Shown here: positions 9,819 to 20,629 of the stretch, piece by piece
Layout of the letters: every line of letters begins with the position of its first letter
Numbering within the stretch: position 1 is the stretch's first letter
The notes under the pieces: model-generated
Seen by the model: the letters and a program-made list of their open reading frames with translations, nothing else
Databases searched by the model: none
What the model was told of the DNA's origin: nothing
Assembly (NCBI GenBank): GCA_037576215.1
Contig: JBANDB010000007.1
Location: 4,123,001-4,187,000 of the forward strand
Origin: Armillaria gallica
Lineage: Eukaryota > Basidiomycota > Agaricomycetes > Agaricales > Physalacriaceae
DNA length: 64,000 nucleotides
Direction: 5' to 3'
Translations under genes and position numbers: made by a program

Positions 9819-10218
9819 TCCGTACCTCCCTCTTGGATTCCAGAATGGGGTTCGGTGGAGGGGGTGGCTCGGTACTGGTGGTCACGGCAGCCTCCCTACC
9901 CTCGAAGAACTCCATGTTTGATTCGAAGTAGACGGTCGCGGTGCGGTTCCGTCTTCCCTGAGCCTCAGCGGTGCAGAGCCCTGGCCTGATAAGGGTGGGG
10001 TCAAGTCGTGGGAGTTTGACATAATGTCGTGGGATGGGGGGAGGAGGGGGTATGATGAGTACTCCTCTTCGGTGTAAGTAGGCGTGGATCTGTTCGTTGT
10101 ACGCAAGTACCAAGGCGGCCGTTAAAAGGCAAAGGAAGGTGGTTGCAGCGAGGGTGGTTCCGATTTCGATGGTTTGCGTTCTGGTAAGATCTGGGGTCAT
10201 CGATCGTGTCGTTGGCAT
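9787..10218 (-). CDS. Gypsy-1 leader ORF 2 with one transmembrane segment
   Basis: The ORF has 143 codons from the ATG at 10,218. The N-terminus is Thr/Arg-rich (MPTTRSMTPDLTRTQT). It is followed by a clear hydrophobic segment of ~20 residues (TTLAATTFLCLLTAALVLAY) and a basic, proline-rich tail. That predicts a single-pass membrane protein. Its ATG overlaps the stop of leader ORF 1 (TGATG), an arrangement compatible with termination–reinitiation. A gene for a membrane protein between the 5' LTR and gag is not a standard Ty3/gypsy feature. Gypsy-2 also has a membrane ORF in this place (39,127–39,342), so the position is conserved. The role is unknown. Confidence 0.5.
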   Translation of the reverse strand: MPTTRSMTPDLTRTQTIEIGTTLAATTFLCLLTAALVLAYNEQIHAYLHRRGVLIIPPPPPIPRHYVKLPRLDPTLIRPGLCTAEAQGRRNRTATVYFESNMEFFEGREAAVTTSTEPPPPPNPILESKREVRIEGLPDPPTL

Positions 10219-10337
10219 CACTCGATGACTCGGATCTGTTGGGAGATCTGGTAGAGGAGGAATTGTAGAAGGATGAGGACAAGCAGGTTAAGGAGTGTTA
10301 GTCGCAGCATGGTCAGGTTAGTCGATGTTGCAGTCAT
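10218..10337 (-). CDS. Gypsy-1 leader ORF 1, short hydrophobic peptide
   Basis: The ORF has 39 codons from the ATG at 10,337 to a TGA overlapping the next ATG. The sequence is MTATSTNLTMLRLTLLNLLV followed by more leucines, so it is a predicted membrane anchor. The frame stays open upstream with a Thr-rich stretch (ATTTTITTTTVTT) and an acidic/basic stretch, but I see no upstream ATG in it. It may be longer if a non-ATG start or splicing is used. Function is unknown. Confidence 0.35.
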   Translation of the reverse strand: MTATSTNLTMLRLTLLNLLVLILLQFLLYQISQQIRVIE

Positions 10338-10563
10338 AGTCGGCGTAGTCACAGTAGTCGTAGTGATAGTGGTCGTTGTTGCGGGGTTCTGGTCGCTCCC
10401 TTCGTGCAGGAGCCCTTCTTCGTCTGACCTTTTTCTGCGCTCTTCATCGTTCTCCCTGTTTGTTCTTCTGTTCCGTGCTCTGTTGTCAACGGGCGTGTTT
10501 CTGGGGCATAAGAAACCTCTCCGATGGGCAGTTGGAGGTTTGTAAGAAAAGCTTCGAGCTAAC

Positions 10564-10929
10564 TGTTATGTCCGGACTCGGGAATAACAAACTAGGCGTC
10601 TAATGTGCACTATCTCTCACTTTGGATAGGACGATAGAACCGTGGTGTCTGTTACAGCGAGGTGGCTAGCGCGTTAGGCTCTCGGCAAGCGATGGGAGGA
10701 AAGTCCGGGGTGTATAAACTTAGCTCGAAGCTAGGGTACATGGCTGAGAGTTATGTTACTTATATACGATATTCGGAAATCCAATAATAGAAATGTCCTG
10801 CGGGTTCTTTGGAAGTTCTGGGGTAACAATCATTGGGGTTCGTGCCGAGGTGCCGAAAGGCCGAGATGCTGTGAGGGGCTGAGATGCCGGATAAGATAAG
10901 ATAAGGAAAAAAGTGAATAAATCGTAACA
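10564..10929 (-). repeat. Gypsy-1 5' LTR (366 bp)
   Basis: On the minus strand it runs from TGTTACGATTTATTC (10,929) to CGGACATAACA (10,564), so it has TG…CA ends. A CTTATCTTATCTTATCC tract near its start is shared with the Gypsy-2 LTR and with the solo LTR at 21,571. Downstream, TTAGCTCGAAGC occupies the primer-binding position, and Gypsy-2 has TTTAGCTCAAAACT there; I could not match either to a tRNA. Confidence 0.85.
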
Positions 10930-11840
10930 AGCACAAGTGCTGCACTAGCTTTCTATGCCTTGTGTGCAACTCAGTTCACTCAAAATGCTATCAATCACAA
11001 GTATATTCTCTTGCTCAAAGTTACAAACTAATCCTGAAGCAAGGGCATCAAGCTGGAGGCTTGCGCATGACTACAATGGGGGTCCAAAACTTGTACACTA
11101 TGGTTACACTGCACTATTTATCTATTTTACGTTCTACAAATTAGTATCACCAAATATAGTATTATTGAGGTTGCCGAGCTCCTTCACCTGCATCCTGTGC
11201 ATGTCACCATTATCATGCCATAGCTTGGCGCTGACTCAGAAGTCTGACTCAGGGCCAGATCCTGTCTCTGAGTGTTGCAATGTTGGTTAACAGTGTTAAT
11301 ACACATGTATTAACATTGCTTGCTATCTCCTTGGAGTTGCAGCCTAGCGCATGACTCTTATTTTGCTCCATAATGTTCTCTTAGGGAATTCTATCGTAGT
11401 GAAGGCAACAAGCTCCTTGTCTAGGCCTCGCATGCATCGGCCAATGTCAGATACTTTGGATTTACTCAAGTTCTGACATTACAAAGTCTAGATCTCTAAG
11501 TTCTGGATTTGCTGGGCCTTGCATGTCATAGATCAATGTTGCGCAAAGTCTTGATTATCTCACAAGTGTGTCCTGCTCTATTCTTAGTGCACATGTCCTA
11601 TGCCCTGTCAAAGCACTTAGTGTCAAGCACTGGGACTTTATACCTAGTGCAGCCTTTCTAGTACCATTCTTAGATTAAGTCATGTGCTCCACCCAGCTTT
11701 ACTCAGGTAATCTTATTACTGGCATTATAAACATTGCACTCTGTTGTGTTTCTTAGGGCCTTAGTATCTAGACATTGTAGCCTGTACTCATTTATACAAA
11801 TTGCAAAATTACACACGTAAACACTTTCAGAGTGTGTCAA
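10930..11840 (-). repeat. LTR-like sequence interrupted by Gypsy-1, inserted in Helitron-B
   Basis: The Helitron-B reading frame (NNQKT) stops matching Helitron-A at 11,840. A non-coding sequence then begins on the minus strand with TTGACACACTCTGAAAG and TGTAATTTTGC, a start reminiscent of the TGTCATGCC family. It contains a TATA-like AATAGATAAATAG and many short CATG/TGCA motifs, and runs up to the Gypsy-1 LTR. Its other end is hidden beyond Gypsy-1, outside the window. No coding capacity is recognised. Confidence 0.4.
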
Positions 11841-12193
11841 TAGAGTTTTTTGATTGTTCCGAACCCAGTTGAGATCACTTTGTTCAATTGAGGCCCATGC
11901 ATCCACAACATACTGCTGAGTCAGGCTCCCTCCTTTAAACAATGGTGCATCTGGTTCAACAGTTGGGCACTTATAAAGACAATAAGCATAATACATATGT
12001 TGGGTGACCTTTTTATGCTTTGTATAGGTTTCTATCTCCTCCAGAGGGATATATTGATTCTAACCCAGTTCTCCATAAGGAAAGAGAAGAACATAATGAA
12101 GAGACTGATAGCTTGGATGTAGCTGGCTGATGTGTTCAAGAGATTGATCATGCATGCATAAGACAATATCCCATTTGTTCTTCACTAGCTCTG

Positions 12194-12709
12194 TGTTATG
12201 GATGTGCCAAATAGACAAAGGTAACTCACACAAGTGGAGGTCTGCGGAGTGTGTGGGCTTTGGTGAAGCTATTAGCAATGTCACCCTTGAGCTGAAGCCT
12301 TAAGATTGAATTGCAGAACGGAGTCTGTGGAGAGCAAAGATTTGGATAGAGTAGAGATAGTCCAACGAAGCAGAGGCCACAGATATGAGAGCAAATAGGA
12401 TTAGACTTGGAGTCAGAGATAGATTTGGCTAAATCAAATTGATGTTTGAACTGAGTATCTACAAATAGTTCTACAGTATATATATGAGTAGGTAGTCTGA
12501 GTTGGAGTCCAATGGAGATCTGTTCACTATCAAATTTGGGTTCTAGATTTAATCTGTGAAATAATAAAATGAAGCAGAAATGAAATATTAAATGGAGTAA
12601 GTAAATGGTAAGCAGCCAGAGACCATGGAGATCCAATAGTGTGATCTGTTGAGGTGAAGTTTAATCTTGAAGTCAGTGTGAAGCAGAGGACCACAGCATG
12701 CATGTAACA
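12194..12709 (-). repeat. Solo LTR (516 bp), TGTTA…TAACA family, in Helitron-B
   Basis: The plus-strand termini are TGTTATGGATGTGCC and GCATGCATGTAACA, flanked by perfect 5-bp duplications CTCTG (12,189–12,193 and 12,710–12,714). Helitron-A has the empty site (ATCAGAGCCAGTGAAG near 25,170). It is homologous, with the same length class, to the insertion at 48,380–48,905. The ORF inside it (12,226–12,636) is an accidental frame. Confidence 0.9.
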
Positions 12710-13433
12710 CTCTGATCCATCTCCAGGAATGATAGCAGCCAACTCATTTGCTGTTGGCAGATTTTACTGCTGACCATCAGTGCCATCACCCACATACAGT
12801 TGCACTTCAAGATTTGGATACTTCTCATGGGGTTTGTCCTTCATGATGAGATAGGCATGTTGATATAATGGGACATATGGATTTACATCATGAAGCAATC
12901 CCTGCAGTGCAGACATAATCTCAGACTTCAGATTAGGATTGTGACAACTATGCATTTCCAATGCCTCTATTGGATCATGTATATACAGCTGTGCATAAGA
13001 CATCTTTTGGTTTTCTCCAGGTAGCAGAGATCCCATCTGATAGTGAAGCTCACTGAATATACAGAAGGAGTATGGTCCAGAAGAATTTGTAACTGCCTCA
13101 TCCACTTTTACAGCCACTGATGTAAATGCTAAAGCTGCATTGTACTGTTGGATATTTTTTATAAAAGTATCAGACATTGGACTGATGCCACACAGAAGAT
13201 TTTGGAGGATGCCAGGAGCAGGACAGAGTTTAGAGAGTTTAACCTGTCCTTGCAAGCAGCACATGCCAAATGGGGTCTGGTCCTTGATTTGGACCTGAGA
13301 TGCTTGTTATACCAATGTGGTGCATCACAGTGTTCACAAATCCACTCCATTTTTTCAATACTCTGCTGAGAATGTGATTTAACATATGGACATCTTGCAT
13401 GAGAAAGTAGGAAAGGTATGGTCCTTGGTTATA

Positions 13434-13575
13434 GTGGTGGTGGTGATGATGATGATGATGATGTAGATGGTACAGGTGGTGGTGGTGTAGGTGATACTGG
13501 AGGTACAGGAGATGGTGGTGGTGGTGGTGTCAGTGGTGGTGATGGTGGTGGTGATGTAGGTGATTGTGGGGTGGA
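13434..13575 (+). repeat. GGT/GAT microsatellite-like tract within Helitron-B coding region
   Basis: The tract is rich in GGTGGT and GATGAT triplets. On the minus strand it corresponds to the Pro-rich linker seen in Helitron-A at 24,344–24,451 (poly-Pro codons), now partly out of frame. Confidence 0.7.
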
Positions 13576-14906
13576 GGTGGTAACTGTCGGGATTCATCAA
13601 CATAATTCATCATATCAATATCAGGTGGTGACAATGCACATGGTGGATGATTCCCATGGCTGTGACCTCCTCTCCCTCATGCATGTCTACATCCACCACC
13701 ATGCCTACAGCCCTGTGGTGGCAAAGGAAGCTGTGAAACAGAAGCATTATCACATGCAGGCAACTGTCTGCCAGATGCACTACCACATGCCTGTTTACAA
13801 TACCCTCCTCTAGTGGGAAGAACAGGATAAGGCAGTATTGTAGGCATAAGATAAGCACATGGATGATCCAGTTGAGATGGAATGTGAGTCTCAGATGGGA
13901 TGTTAAAATGTGGAAGTTGAATATTGGGATCAGGACTTGGATGAGGAGATTGGCCATGATGATGAGAAGGAGAAGTCATTTGAAGATGTTGAATATAATC
14001 ATGCTCCTGCTCTGCATGACAATTATGCTTAGGTGTACTGGGAGGAAAGTCAAAGGCATCATTCCTGGAGGGTGTAGATAGATTCCTATTAGAGGAAAGC
14101 TATGAGCATCTCACCCAATCTATCAAATATAAAAAACACATACATTGCAGGGTACAAACAGATGACAGCAATGGACTCAATCACAGAGTAACAAACCTTT
14201 CTATTGTAAAAATCTATAATTGACTGCAGACAGATCATAAAATTTAGTACAAAGAAATTTGATGCAACAACAGCAGTTATGAAGCTACATTTCCATGAAT
14301 GGAAAAGAGGGCAACTATATCTGTGCGAACACAAATACTCAATTGGTCCCATTACACCAATCTCCCTGACTTGTTGCACTTGACAGAGGCCTTTATTCAT
14401 AGGTATGCAAAAGGGTAGGCTTGTCACCAATAACTGTGCCCTAAAGAAAGGAAAGAGGCTCAGAACTGAATCTGAGAGCTCTCATCTTTGTTTTGACACA
14501 GAAATTGAGGAGATCACCCAGTGGCATCTTAATCTATTCTGTGCAAATGATCTAAACAGAAAGCAGCCAAAGACAGACTCCCAAAGCAAAGGGAAGTCAC
14601 TCCTGTGAGAGCAAACAGGAACCTGGGGCAAGAACATCTGAAAGGACAATCAGTCAAAAACAGCCTCCATCAAAGATTGATGAGTAGTACTATAAAAAAG
14701 GTACCAAAATAGCCTAAAAGAGCATGATCAGATGGATGACATAGCACAAAGGATGTGAAACAGAGCACAGGAGCAGGAGGTAGATGGCAAGGGCATGAAA
14801 ATTGTGGGTGGCATTGCGGTGAAATTGAAACTCAGCTGGATAATGCCATGGGATGGCAATGGCTGCAATTTTCAAAGTCTGCTATCTTTATCATCATCAA
14901 CCTGCA

Positions 14907-15170
14907 TCTATATATTAATATAGATTGATGATGGCAAATATAGCAAACTTTGAATTTTCTGGCCATTGCCATCCCCCAGCCTATTCTAGCTAAGCTTCAA
15001 TTCTGTAGCACTGCTGTCACTGCCACCTCTCTGCAACAACGAGGTTCAATTTTACTGCCTTTCTCATACTTCTACCAATGTTTTATCCTCCCTGGCATGG
15101 CTGGCACCCAGTATTCACTGAATTTAGACTATCCACCATCTATGCATGCTGACAGGACACTGTAGGCTCC
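14907..15170 (+). mobile_element. 5' end of a second, oppositely oriented Helitron (Helitron-C)
   Basis: From TCTATATATTAATATAG the plus strand resembles the start of Helitron-A: AGCAAACTTTGAATTTTC and TGGCCATTGCCATCCC are shared with 20,880–20,915. The similarity fades after ~250 bp. Its first 18 bp overlap the 5' end of Helitron-B on the other strand. The 3' end was not located. It may be a non-autonomous or truncated copy. Confidence 0.55.
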
Positions 15171-16859
15171 AAAGTGAGTATTAAACAAGGACCATTGAGC
15201 AATGAGTGAACAGCAAACATCAAATAAAAAATTAGCAGGTAGGATTAGAGGCCAGGAGACCATTCAAGTATAGGTAACACATATACATATACTGACTATG
15301 CTATAATTTGCTGATCATGAGGTTTAGAATACATGTTATGCTCAGCCTTTCTCTGTCCATATAGAGTAACAAGCTGAGGTGACAGGTGCAAAATATGAGG
15401 TGTATATACTACTATTCAATTTCAACCATTAATTCACATAACACATAATGGGACCCTGTGAAGTGAAGCTCCCAATAATTTGTAACACATAACAAGCTGT
15501 TTTGAGTGGTAGTATTGGCCTGATTTGAGAATTTCTGTGAAAGGCTGCTCTCTTCCAAGAGCAGCCAACACTAATGAAGACTCATGAGATCATACAAGAA
15601 GGAATAGAAACAAACTCCAATTGAGGTGTGACAGTACAGAAGGGGATGATAAGATGGCAATGAGATGGCAAAATAATGATGGTGGGGAGAAAAAAAGAAG
15701 TAGCTACACATATCTATAAGTACATATAGGAAAAAGTGGTGCCACAATGACAATGTACATAGTCCCAAGCAATGAGGTATGGGATAGATATGCTAAGTGG
15801 TGGGCTAAGTAATCAGTGAGATATAGGTCTGGAATAGTCCTGCAGGATCAGTTAGGGAGGATTCAAGTGAGATCCAAGATCAGTACATCAGCACAGGTTG
15901 TAAGCAAGGCTTACATTCTAGCACTGGAGACACTATATATGATACTTTTCTATCATATTTTGGTAAATGAAGCTATGACAGTTTGGCCATAAAGCATAAC
16001 ATGTAACACCTCATGAAGCTACAATCAAAATTAAATAGTACTCTAAAGTCCAAGAAAGTGAGGAAATGTAAGTACTGACTAAAACATGGACTCAATGAAC
16101 TAACAGTCATAATGTCCAAAAAGTGGATTATTGCAATGACAAGCAAAAAGATGGGCTGATAGTGTGCAAGGCACTCCAGAGGGCTTGGACTTCAACAATT
16201 CAGCTATTACATGCTTACTTGGATACTATGTCATAAATAGCTATTGCCATCCCAAGGCTCCTAACTGTGTCCAAACTGTGCTTCAACTTAGACTACTTAT
16301 CCACACTATAGCAACAAAGCAAGTATAGAGTGAACATTGAGCTATGAGTTGACAATGAGCATTGAATGTCAATGGATGTAAGTCTTATAGAAATCACCAG
16401 AGCTCAAATGGTGACTGTGGCAGCCTACCATGTAGATATCTAAGTCAGGGACATAAGAACCAGATTACATATCTCTCCCTCCCTCTCAGTGTGTAGTGAC
16501 TGCTGACAGCTATAACAATAAGCATCTGAATCATGGGAGTCCTTACCTGTCCATTACATAGCTTACAGAAGTAACAGAATAAAGCTTTATAGCACTCATA
16601 CAACCTATTTTTCTTCATTGCAGTGGCTCCAAACAAATAACAGAGATTCAATGTATCTTAGTAAAAAGCTGAGTTTGGGGTGGGCTCAAACAAGCCAAAG
16701 CCCCATGTTGTAGTCAGGTTTCCAGGACTTGAGGTATGAGGGTCCAGCAATCATGACAAAGACATAGGGCATAGGCTTGTTAATATATAGATAGATGTTC
16801 AATGTAATAATCAGTTTACAATTTTGTCTCTCCAAATCTCTAAGAGTGGAAGTATATGA
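15171..16859. other. Unassigned AT-rich sequence
   Basis: No ORF longer than ~70 codons resembles a protein I know, and no RNA gene or terminal repeat was identified. It may be the interior of Helitron-C or older decayed elements. The region is poor in CpG. Confidence 0.5.
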
Positions 16860-17082
16860 TGATGGGCCTAAGACTTCTATGGCAACAGCAACACCAACTC
16901 AGAATGAGATTGGTTAATTAATATAGTAGCACGGCAATCAAGGTGATTGTGTGTGCAAGTGGGTTTAAGGCACCTCTGTGTAGTAAATCAATTCCTCTAT
17001 ACACAAGTATACACTGCAACTTTAAGTCTGTGAAATAGTACTGCTTGGTAGTCAAGTACTAGATGCTATGGCTTTAAGCTGG

Positions 17083-18792
17083 TGTCATGCCTGCAGCATG
17101 TCTAAGGGTGTAATTTTGCAAAAATGTCATACCTTATGCATTAGCAATGCAGAGGCATTGCAAGTGGGCTGACAGTGCAAGTGGCACATGAAGAAGCAAG
17201 GTCACTGAGGTAGAGAGCTCTATAATAGAAAAAGAAGCAATGGAATTAAAACATAAGGACTTCTTCATTGCACTGTACCTTATGGGCATGCACAGCAACA
17301 AGGCTGAAGGGTGAGCTAGATTGCTAAACCACCCATTTGCAATAGAGGACTCAGCTGGAGTGGGATGCACTTGTACATGGGCTGAGGCTAATTTAGATAA
17401 TGACATATCTGTAATCTATGATGTGTGGTCTCTGGAGATCCGGAAAAATAATATCACATGCAGGGTAATCAAGAGAACCCCGGGCATGGCCTAGAAACAG
17501 GCTTTGGCCAATGAAAATAACAAGCAGACTGGAAAGCCAAGGCATTTCTTGGTTACTGGGTCTAGAATATGATGCTGTCACCTTCGGAGCAGACCCAAAA
17601 GCTGAATACAAAGTGTGATCAATGATTGAGGATTAAGCAGCTATTGAGTGCATGCTCATGAGCTACTCTGCTGCTAGGGCAAGCAACATCAACATCACTT
17701 AGCTCTTTGAGGATACTAAAAAGAGGAATGAGTGGCATGCTGCCTAGAGTGCTGGGCCAACTCGGATGAGGAATACCCAGCTGAAAAAGAAGTAAATGAC
17801 TAAAAATCCATTTGTAACAATCAATCTCCTGTAGTATAAGTAGAGTAGATTTTCATGTATTAAAGCAAGCTACCTGCCCCATACATAACATAATAAAGTT
17901 TCAGTTTGGATCTGGACTTGTTGCGTCACATAAGAGTTCATGACTTCGAGCCTTGGCTACAATGCAAGTTTAGCAAGCTCACAGAGAAATTGAATAAGAG
18001 AGAAATTTTAGATACAAACTTCGGTTTACTTGAGATAAGAAAGAGATTCAGAAGCAGTGACACTGCACCTGTCTCAAGAGGTTTACTTGGTTACATCTGA
18101 GAGAGAGCTCTGTTTCTTTTTCTGGTTCAGTGTAAGAAAGAGAAGTTGTATTGTGCCGGCCTCTGTGTAGGTCTAGAAGTAGTTGCAAGGGAATCAGCCA
18201 GATTGAGCTGTTCTAGCAGTTGCATGAAGTGTGACAGGTGTGCACAGTTGGACCTCGCAGCATCATTGTTAGGGTGAGTGCACTGTGTGTGAGGACTTGT
18301 GGGGATGGTTTTGAGAATAATTGAGATTTGAGTGGGAGTGCCAAGGGCCTCCATCATGACAAGTTTGGAAGTCAGGTTTAGCCACTAAGAGAAAGGCTGT
18401 GTCACGTGCAGATTAGATCTTGCAGTGGGTCATACTTAGTGAGCTCACTGACCGGACTTGGTCATTTTACAGATCTGCATATTTATGTGTTTTGTCTGTT
18501 GAAATATCCTTTGCCTCAAGAGTTGCATGGTTCACCATGCTCTCTTGTAAAAAGCTCCAAAGAGATAGAGAATTTGAGACTATCCTGATAATACTACGTT
18601 GTTGCATGTATTGTTCTAGCAAGCTCACTGAGGAAAATTGAGATACTGTCAGCATGCAAGTGGAATTAAAATCCTTGCTCCCCTCTGCACTTAAGGAGAT
18701 TGTGTGTGTGTTTTGTGGGATTGAGTTAGGTTTTGTGTGTGTTCACACTAGGCTGTGCTCAGTTTCACAGATGCCTGTCACCAACCTCGTCA
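17083..18792 (+). repeat. TGTCATGCC-family element, copy 1 (1,710 bp)
   Basis: It starts TGTCATGCCTGCAGC and ends CCAACCTCGTCA. The flanks are CTGG (17,079–17,082) and CCAG (18,793–18,796). Copy A of the host LTR has CCGG at the corresponding position (about 45,126–45,132, TTCCCGGCTTACAG), so both flanks are deaminated forms of CCGG. It aligns end to end with copies 2 and 3. TG…CA ends and 4-bp duplications fit a solo LTR, but also integrase-related DNA elements such as Ginger. Confidence 0.85.
17115..17795 (+). pseudogene. Conserved ORF remnant inside TGTCATGCC copy 1
   Basis: With frame changes and stops, this stretch encodes the same protein-like sequence as copies 2 and 3. Shared blocks are KHKDFFIALYLMGMHSNKAE, FAIEDSAGVGC, WSLEIRKNN and, near the end, LKRGMSG/RMRN-like basic residues before a TAA at 17,793. 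It has TGA after NKAEG, as in copy 2, where copy 3 has CAA. No family is recognised. Confidence 0.4.
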
Positions 18793-20272
18793 CCAGTAGG
18801 GGTCTCTCAAAATGAGAGGGAACAGAAGTGGGTATGACATGAATACCACAGATCCATATGCGAAAATGTGAGATGAGACTAGAAAACGTCACTTGATGGT
18901 AATCAGAGTGGGGTGAACAATGGAGAATAGACTAAATGGTCGACAATAGTCTATGAGTGAATGAGGCGATGAGAAAACAGAGTGGAGGCTGCATGTGGTG
19001 ATAGAAAACATGGAATGAGGTGCTGAGGGTGGAATGGTAAGAGAAAATGTGGAACTATGAAAACTGGCAATGATACTGGTCCTATACAATGTGATGGTGC
19101 TGAGTTGATGTCAAAACTGGTCTGGTACTGAAACAATCCTATTCTATGTTGAAACTAACCTTCAAGTCTACTCGAGGGACTGGTACTATACAAAAACTTG
19201 CTGAACTGATCCTAAGTCTGCTCTGAGACTATCCAAGTGGGTGACAATAACAATGGCAAAAGAGAAACTGTAAAAACTCCAATGGTGTGAAAGTGAAATG
19301 ATGACAGCTTATAAAAGATAACAGGGACAAGGTATGGCACAGAGATCATGTATTGGCACAGTATGAGTGTGCACCAATAGTGTTAAGAGTGAAAAGCGCA
19401 TAGCAAAGGACTCTTCACAGTTAAAAACCATAGAATAACTCTGGTGAGCTCAAGAGTCAATGTGCAATTGAGAATATGCTGGGGTAAACTGTATATTGCC
19501 ATAGAACAGTGAATAAATGTTGTTTACTGGTGATAGACTAGAGCATGACAATAATTGATGTAGTCTGGGGTCAACTAGAGATGAACTGCCTTGAACTACA
19601 TTTTCTAGCTAGTTTTTATACTATAAGTATGAATTTATAAATAGAGTAACTAATGCAAGACTTAGTAAGGCTGTAAGGCCTTGGCTTTGTAAAAAATTAT
19701 AGGCAACATATGGTCTTTTGGCTTCTGAAATAACAGCAACTTGTTGACATTGCCATGTATAAACACAAGCTGTATGGTTTTGCTGAGCAATGAGCAGATC
19801 ATTAGGTGCTGTTTAGCTGTGGATTTCTGGGCAATAGTTATCATGCTGAGGAGTACACATGGGGCAACATTTTCTTGAGGTCTTGGCAAAGTAACAGCCT
19901 TAGTAAACACAGTCTGTAGTTTCCATAGCTGCAATTGTTGTAGCTGCAAGGGTACTCATGTCAATCACATCATTTTCATTAAGTGATCAATAAGCATGTC
20001 AACTGGGTGCTTCTGAGTGATATGTCAATTCTGTATTGGGGTGATTGTCAATCAAAGGTGCCTTGCCATGATGAAGTATGGCAATTAGGATGTGTGGCAA
20101 GATGGGATGGATAACAAAGCACGTAAGGAGTGATTGTCATAGGATGAAAGTGGTATCAGTGTGTGTGCAATCATTGGTTTGCTGAAAGGCCATTGAAGGG
20201 ATAGTAGTGTTAATTAGCAGGTAAAATCCATGAATTCTGAGCATACAGAGCCTGGAGGCTCATCAATGAAGT

Positions 20273-20629
20273 TAGGGATGTGCACTGTATCTGTATCATG
20301 GTGGCTATGTATGGTGGCTATGGATATGGGTCCATACCATGAGCACTTTTGACAACCCAAAATATGGCCGTATTATACAGTTGAAGTACAGTTGTTGAGG
20401 GAATGGTGGGGGACCATTTAATGGCATTGAGGTCAGTAATTATGATCTCAATAAAGCAGTTTACACTTATATTTTGATGACAGTCATTCACTGTCATCAT
20501 AAAACTATCCGTATATGGACAACAGTATGGATTTGGCATCAGCCATACCATACCATGGGCAAATTTTTATATATGGTCTACTGCTGTATTGTTACTGCTG
20601 TATCTGTAATGGTATGGTGCACATCCCTA
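20273..20629. mobile_element. hAT-type MITE (357 bp)
   Basis: Inverted termini TAGGGATGTGCAC / GTGCACATCCCTA are perfect over 13 bp. The flanks are 8-bp near-identical duplications AATGAAGT (20,265–20,272) and TATGAAGT (20,630–20,637). An 8-bp duplication with a TAGGG-type end is characteristic of hAT. It has no coding capacity. It landed directly beside the TGATGAGCC copy D terminus. Confidence 0.85.

Larger units (their letters stand above)
1..10929 (-). mobile_element. Gypsy-1: chromodomain Ty3/gypsy LTR retrotransposon, 3' end outside window
   Basis: Read on the minus strand, the order is LTR (10,929–10,564), small membrane ORFs, gag with a CCHC knuckle, DSG protease, reverse transcriptase, RNase H, integrase and chromodomain. 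That is the Ty3/gypsy order with a chromovirus-type tail. The 3' LTR lies left of position 1. The element is interrupted only by the palindromic insertion at 2,652–5,681. It is visibly richer in G+C and CpG than everything to its right, and its frames are open apart from a few stops, mostly TGA at arginine positions. It therefore looks young. The base sequence AGCAC follows the LTR at 10,930–10,934 and should be one copy of the TSD. Its LTR is related to those of Gypsy-2, and the two pol products align along their whole length. Confidence 0.93.
11841..13990 (-). pseudogene. Helitron-B RepHel N-terminal fragment
   Basis: Pieces of one protein match the Helitron-A product closely. MTSPSHHHGQSPHPSPDPN is at 13,979. 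A Pro-coding GGT tract lies at about 13,434–13,575. A zinc-finger-like MEWICEHCDAPHWYNKHL lies around 13,340. NTFIKNIQQYNAALAFTSVA and the following residues span 13,180–12,764. HDQSLEHISQLHPSYQSLHY and the PYGELGWNQYIP region are near 12,160–12,050. The family pattern is an N-terminal CxxC…H finger ahead of the HUH Rep domain of Helitrons. Frames change several times and the 3' part is missing. At 12,860 it has CAA (Gln) where Helitron-A has TGA at 25,023, both derivable from CGA. Confidence 0.82.
11841..14924 (-). mobile_element. Helitron-B, 5' portion, degraded
   Basis: The minus-strand sequence from 14,924 follows Helitron-A (20,828 onwards) through its 5' non-coding leader, the Pro-rich N-terminus and the start of the Rep region, and is cut at 11,840. 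The 5' end begins TCTATATTAATATATAG, as in Helitron-A (TCTATATATTAATACAG). A solo LTR interrupts it at 12,194–12,709. It lacks the rolling-circle Rep and helicase domains within the window. Confidence 0.8.
16860..20265 (-). repeat. TGATGAGCC-family LTR, copy D, with a nested TGTCATGCC element
   Basis: On the minus strand it starts TGATGAGCCTCCAGGCTC (20,265) and ends …GGCCCATCA (16,860). It is flanked by ATGA on both sides (16,856–16,859; 20,266–20,269). Two inner parts match copies A and B on the opposite strand: 19,610–19,690 (AAAGCCAAGG…CTTACAGCCTTACTAAG) and 16,930–17,078 (GACTTAAAGTTGCAGTGTA). Without the nested 1.71-kb element its length is about 1.69 kb. It is the most diverged copy after C. 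The ORF at 19,662–19,949 is not recognisable as a gene. Confidence 0.8.

Noticed and set aside
11841..11996. Extension of the Helitron-B ORF beyond NNQKT as new protein sequence
   Set aside because: Similarity to Helitron-A ends at 11,840 and an LTR-like sequence begins; the extra residues are chance frame.
12226..12636. 136-codon ORF as a gene
   Set aside because: It lies inside a solo LTR with clear termini and duplications; the homologous LTR at 48,380 does not keep the frame.
13418..13813. Gly/Asp-rich 131-codon ORF on the plus strand
   Set aside because: It is the antisense of the Pro-rich linker of Helitron-B and reflects the GGT/GAT triplet tract.
17134..17611. Minus-strand ORFs opposite the conserved ORF in TGTCATGCC elements
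   Set aside because: They are partly conserved, but the plus-strand reading has more balanced composition and its stops follow the CGA pattern; kept only as an alternative.
18127..18357. Short protein gene (MEALGTPTQ…) antisense in TGTCATGCC copy 1
   Set aside because: Open also in copy 3 but broken in copy 2, and the copies are too similar to show selection; insufficient evidence.
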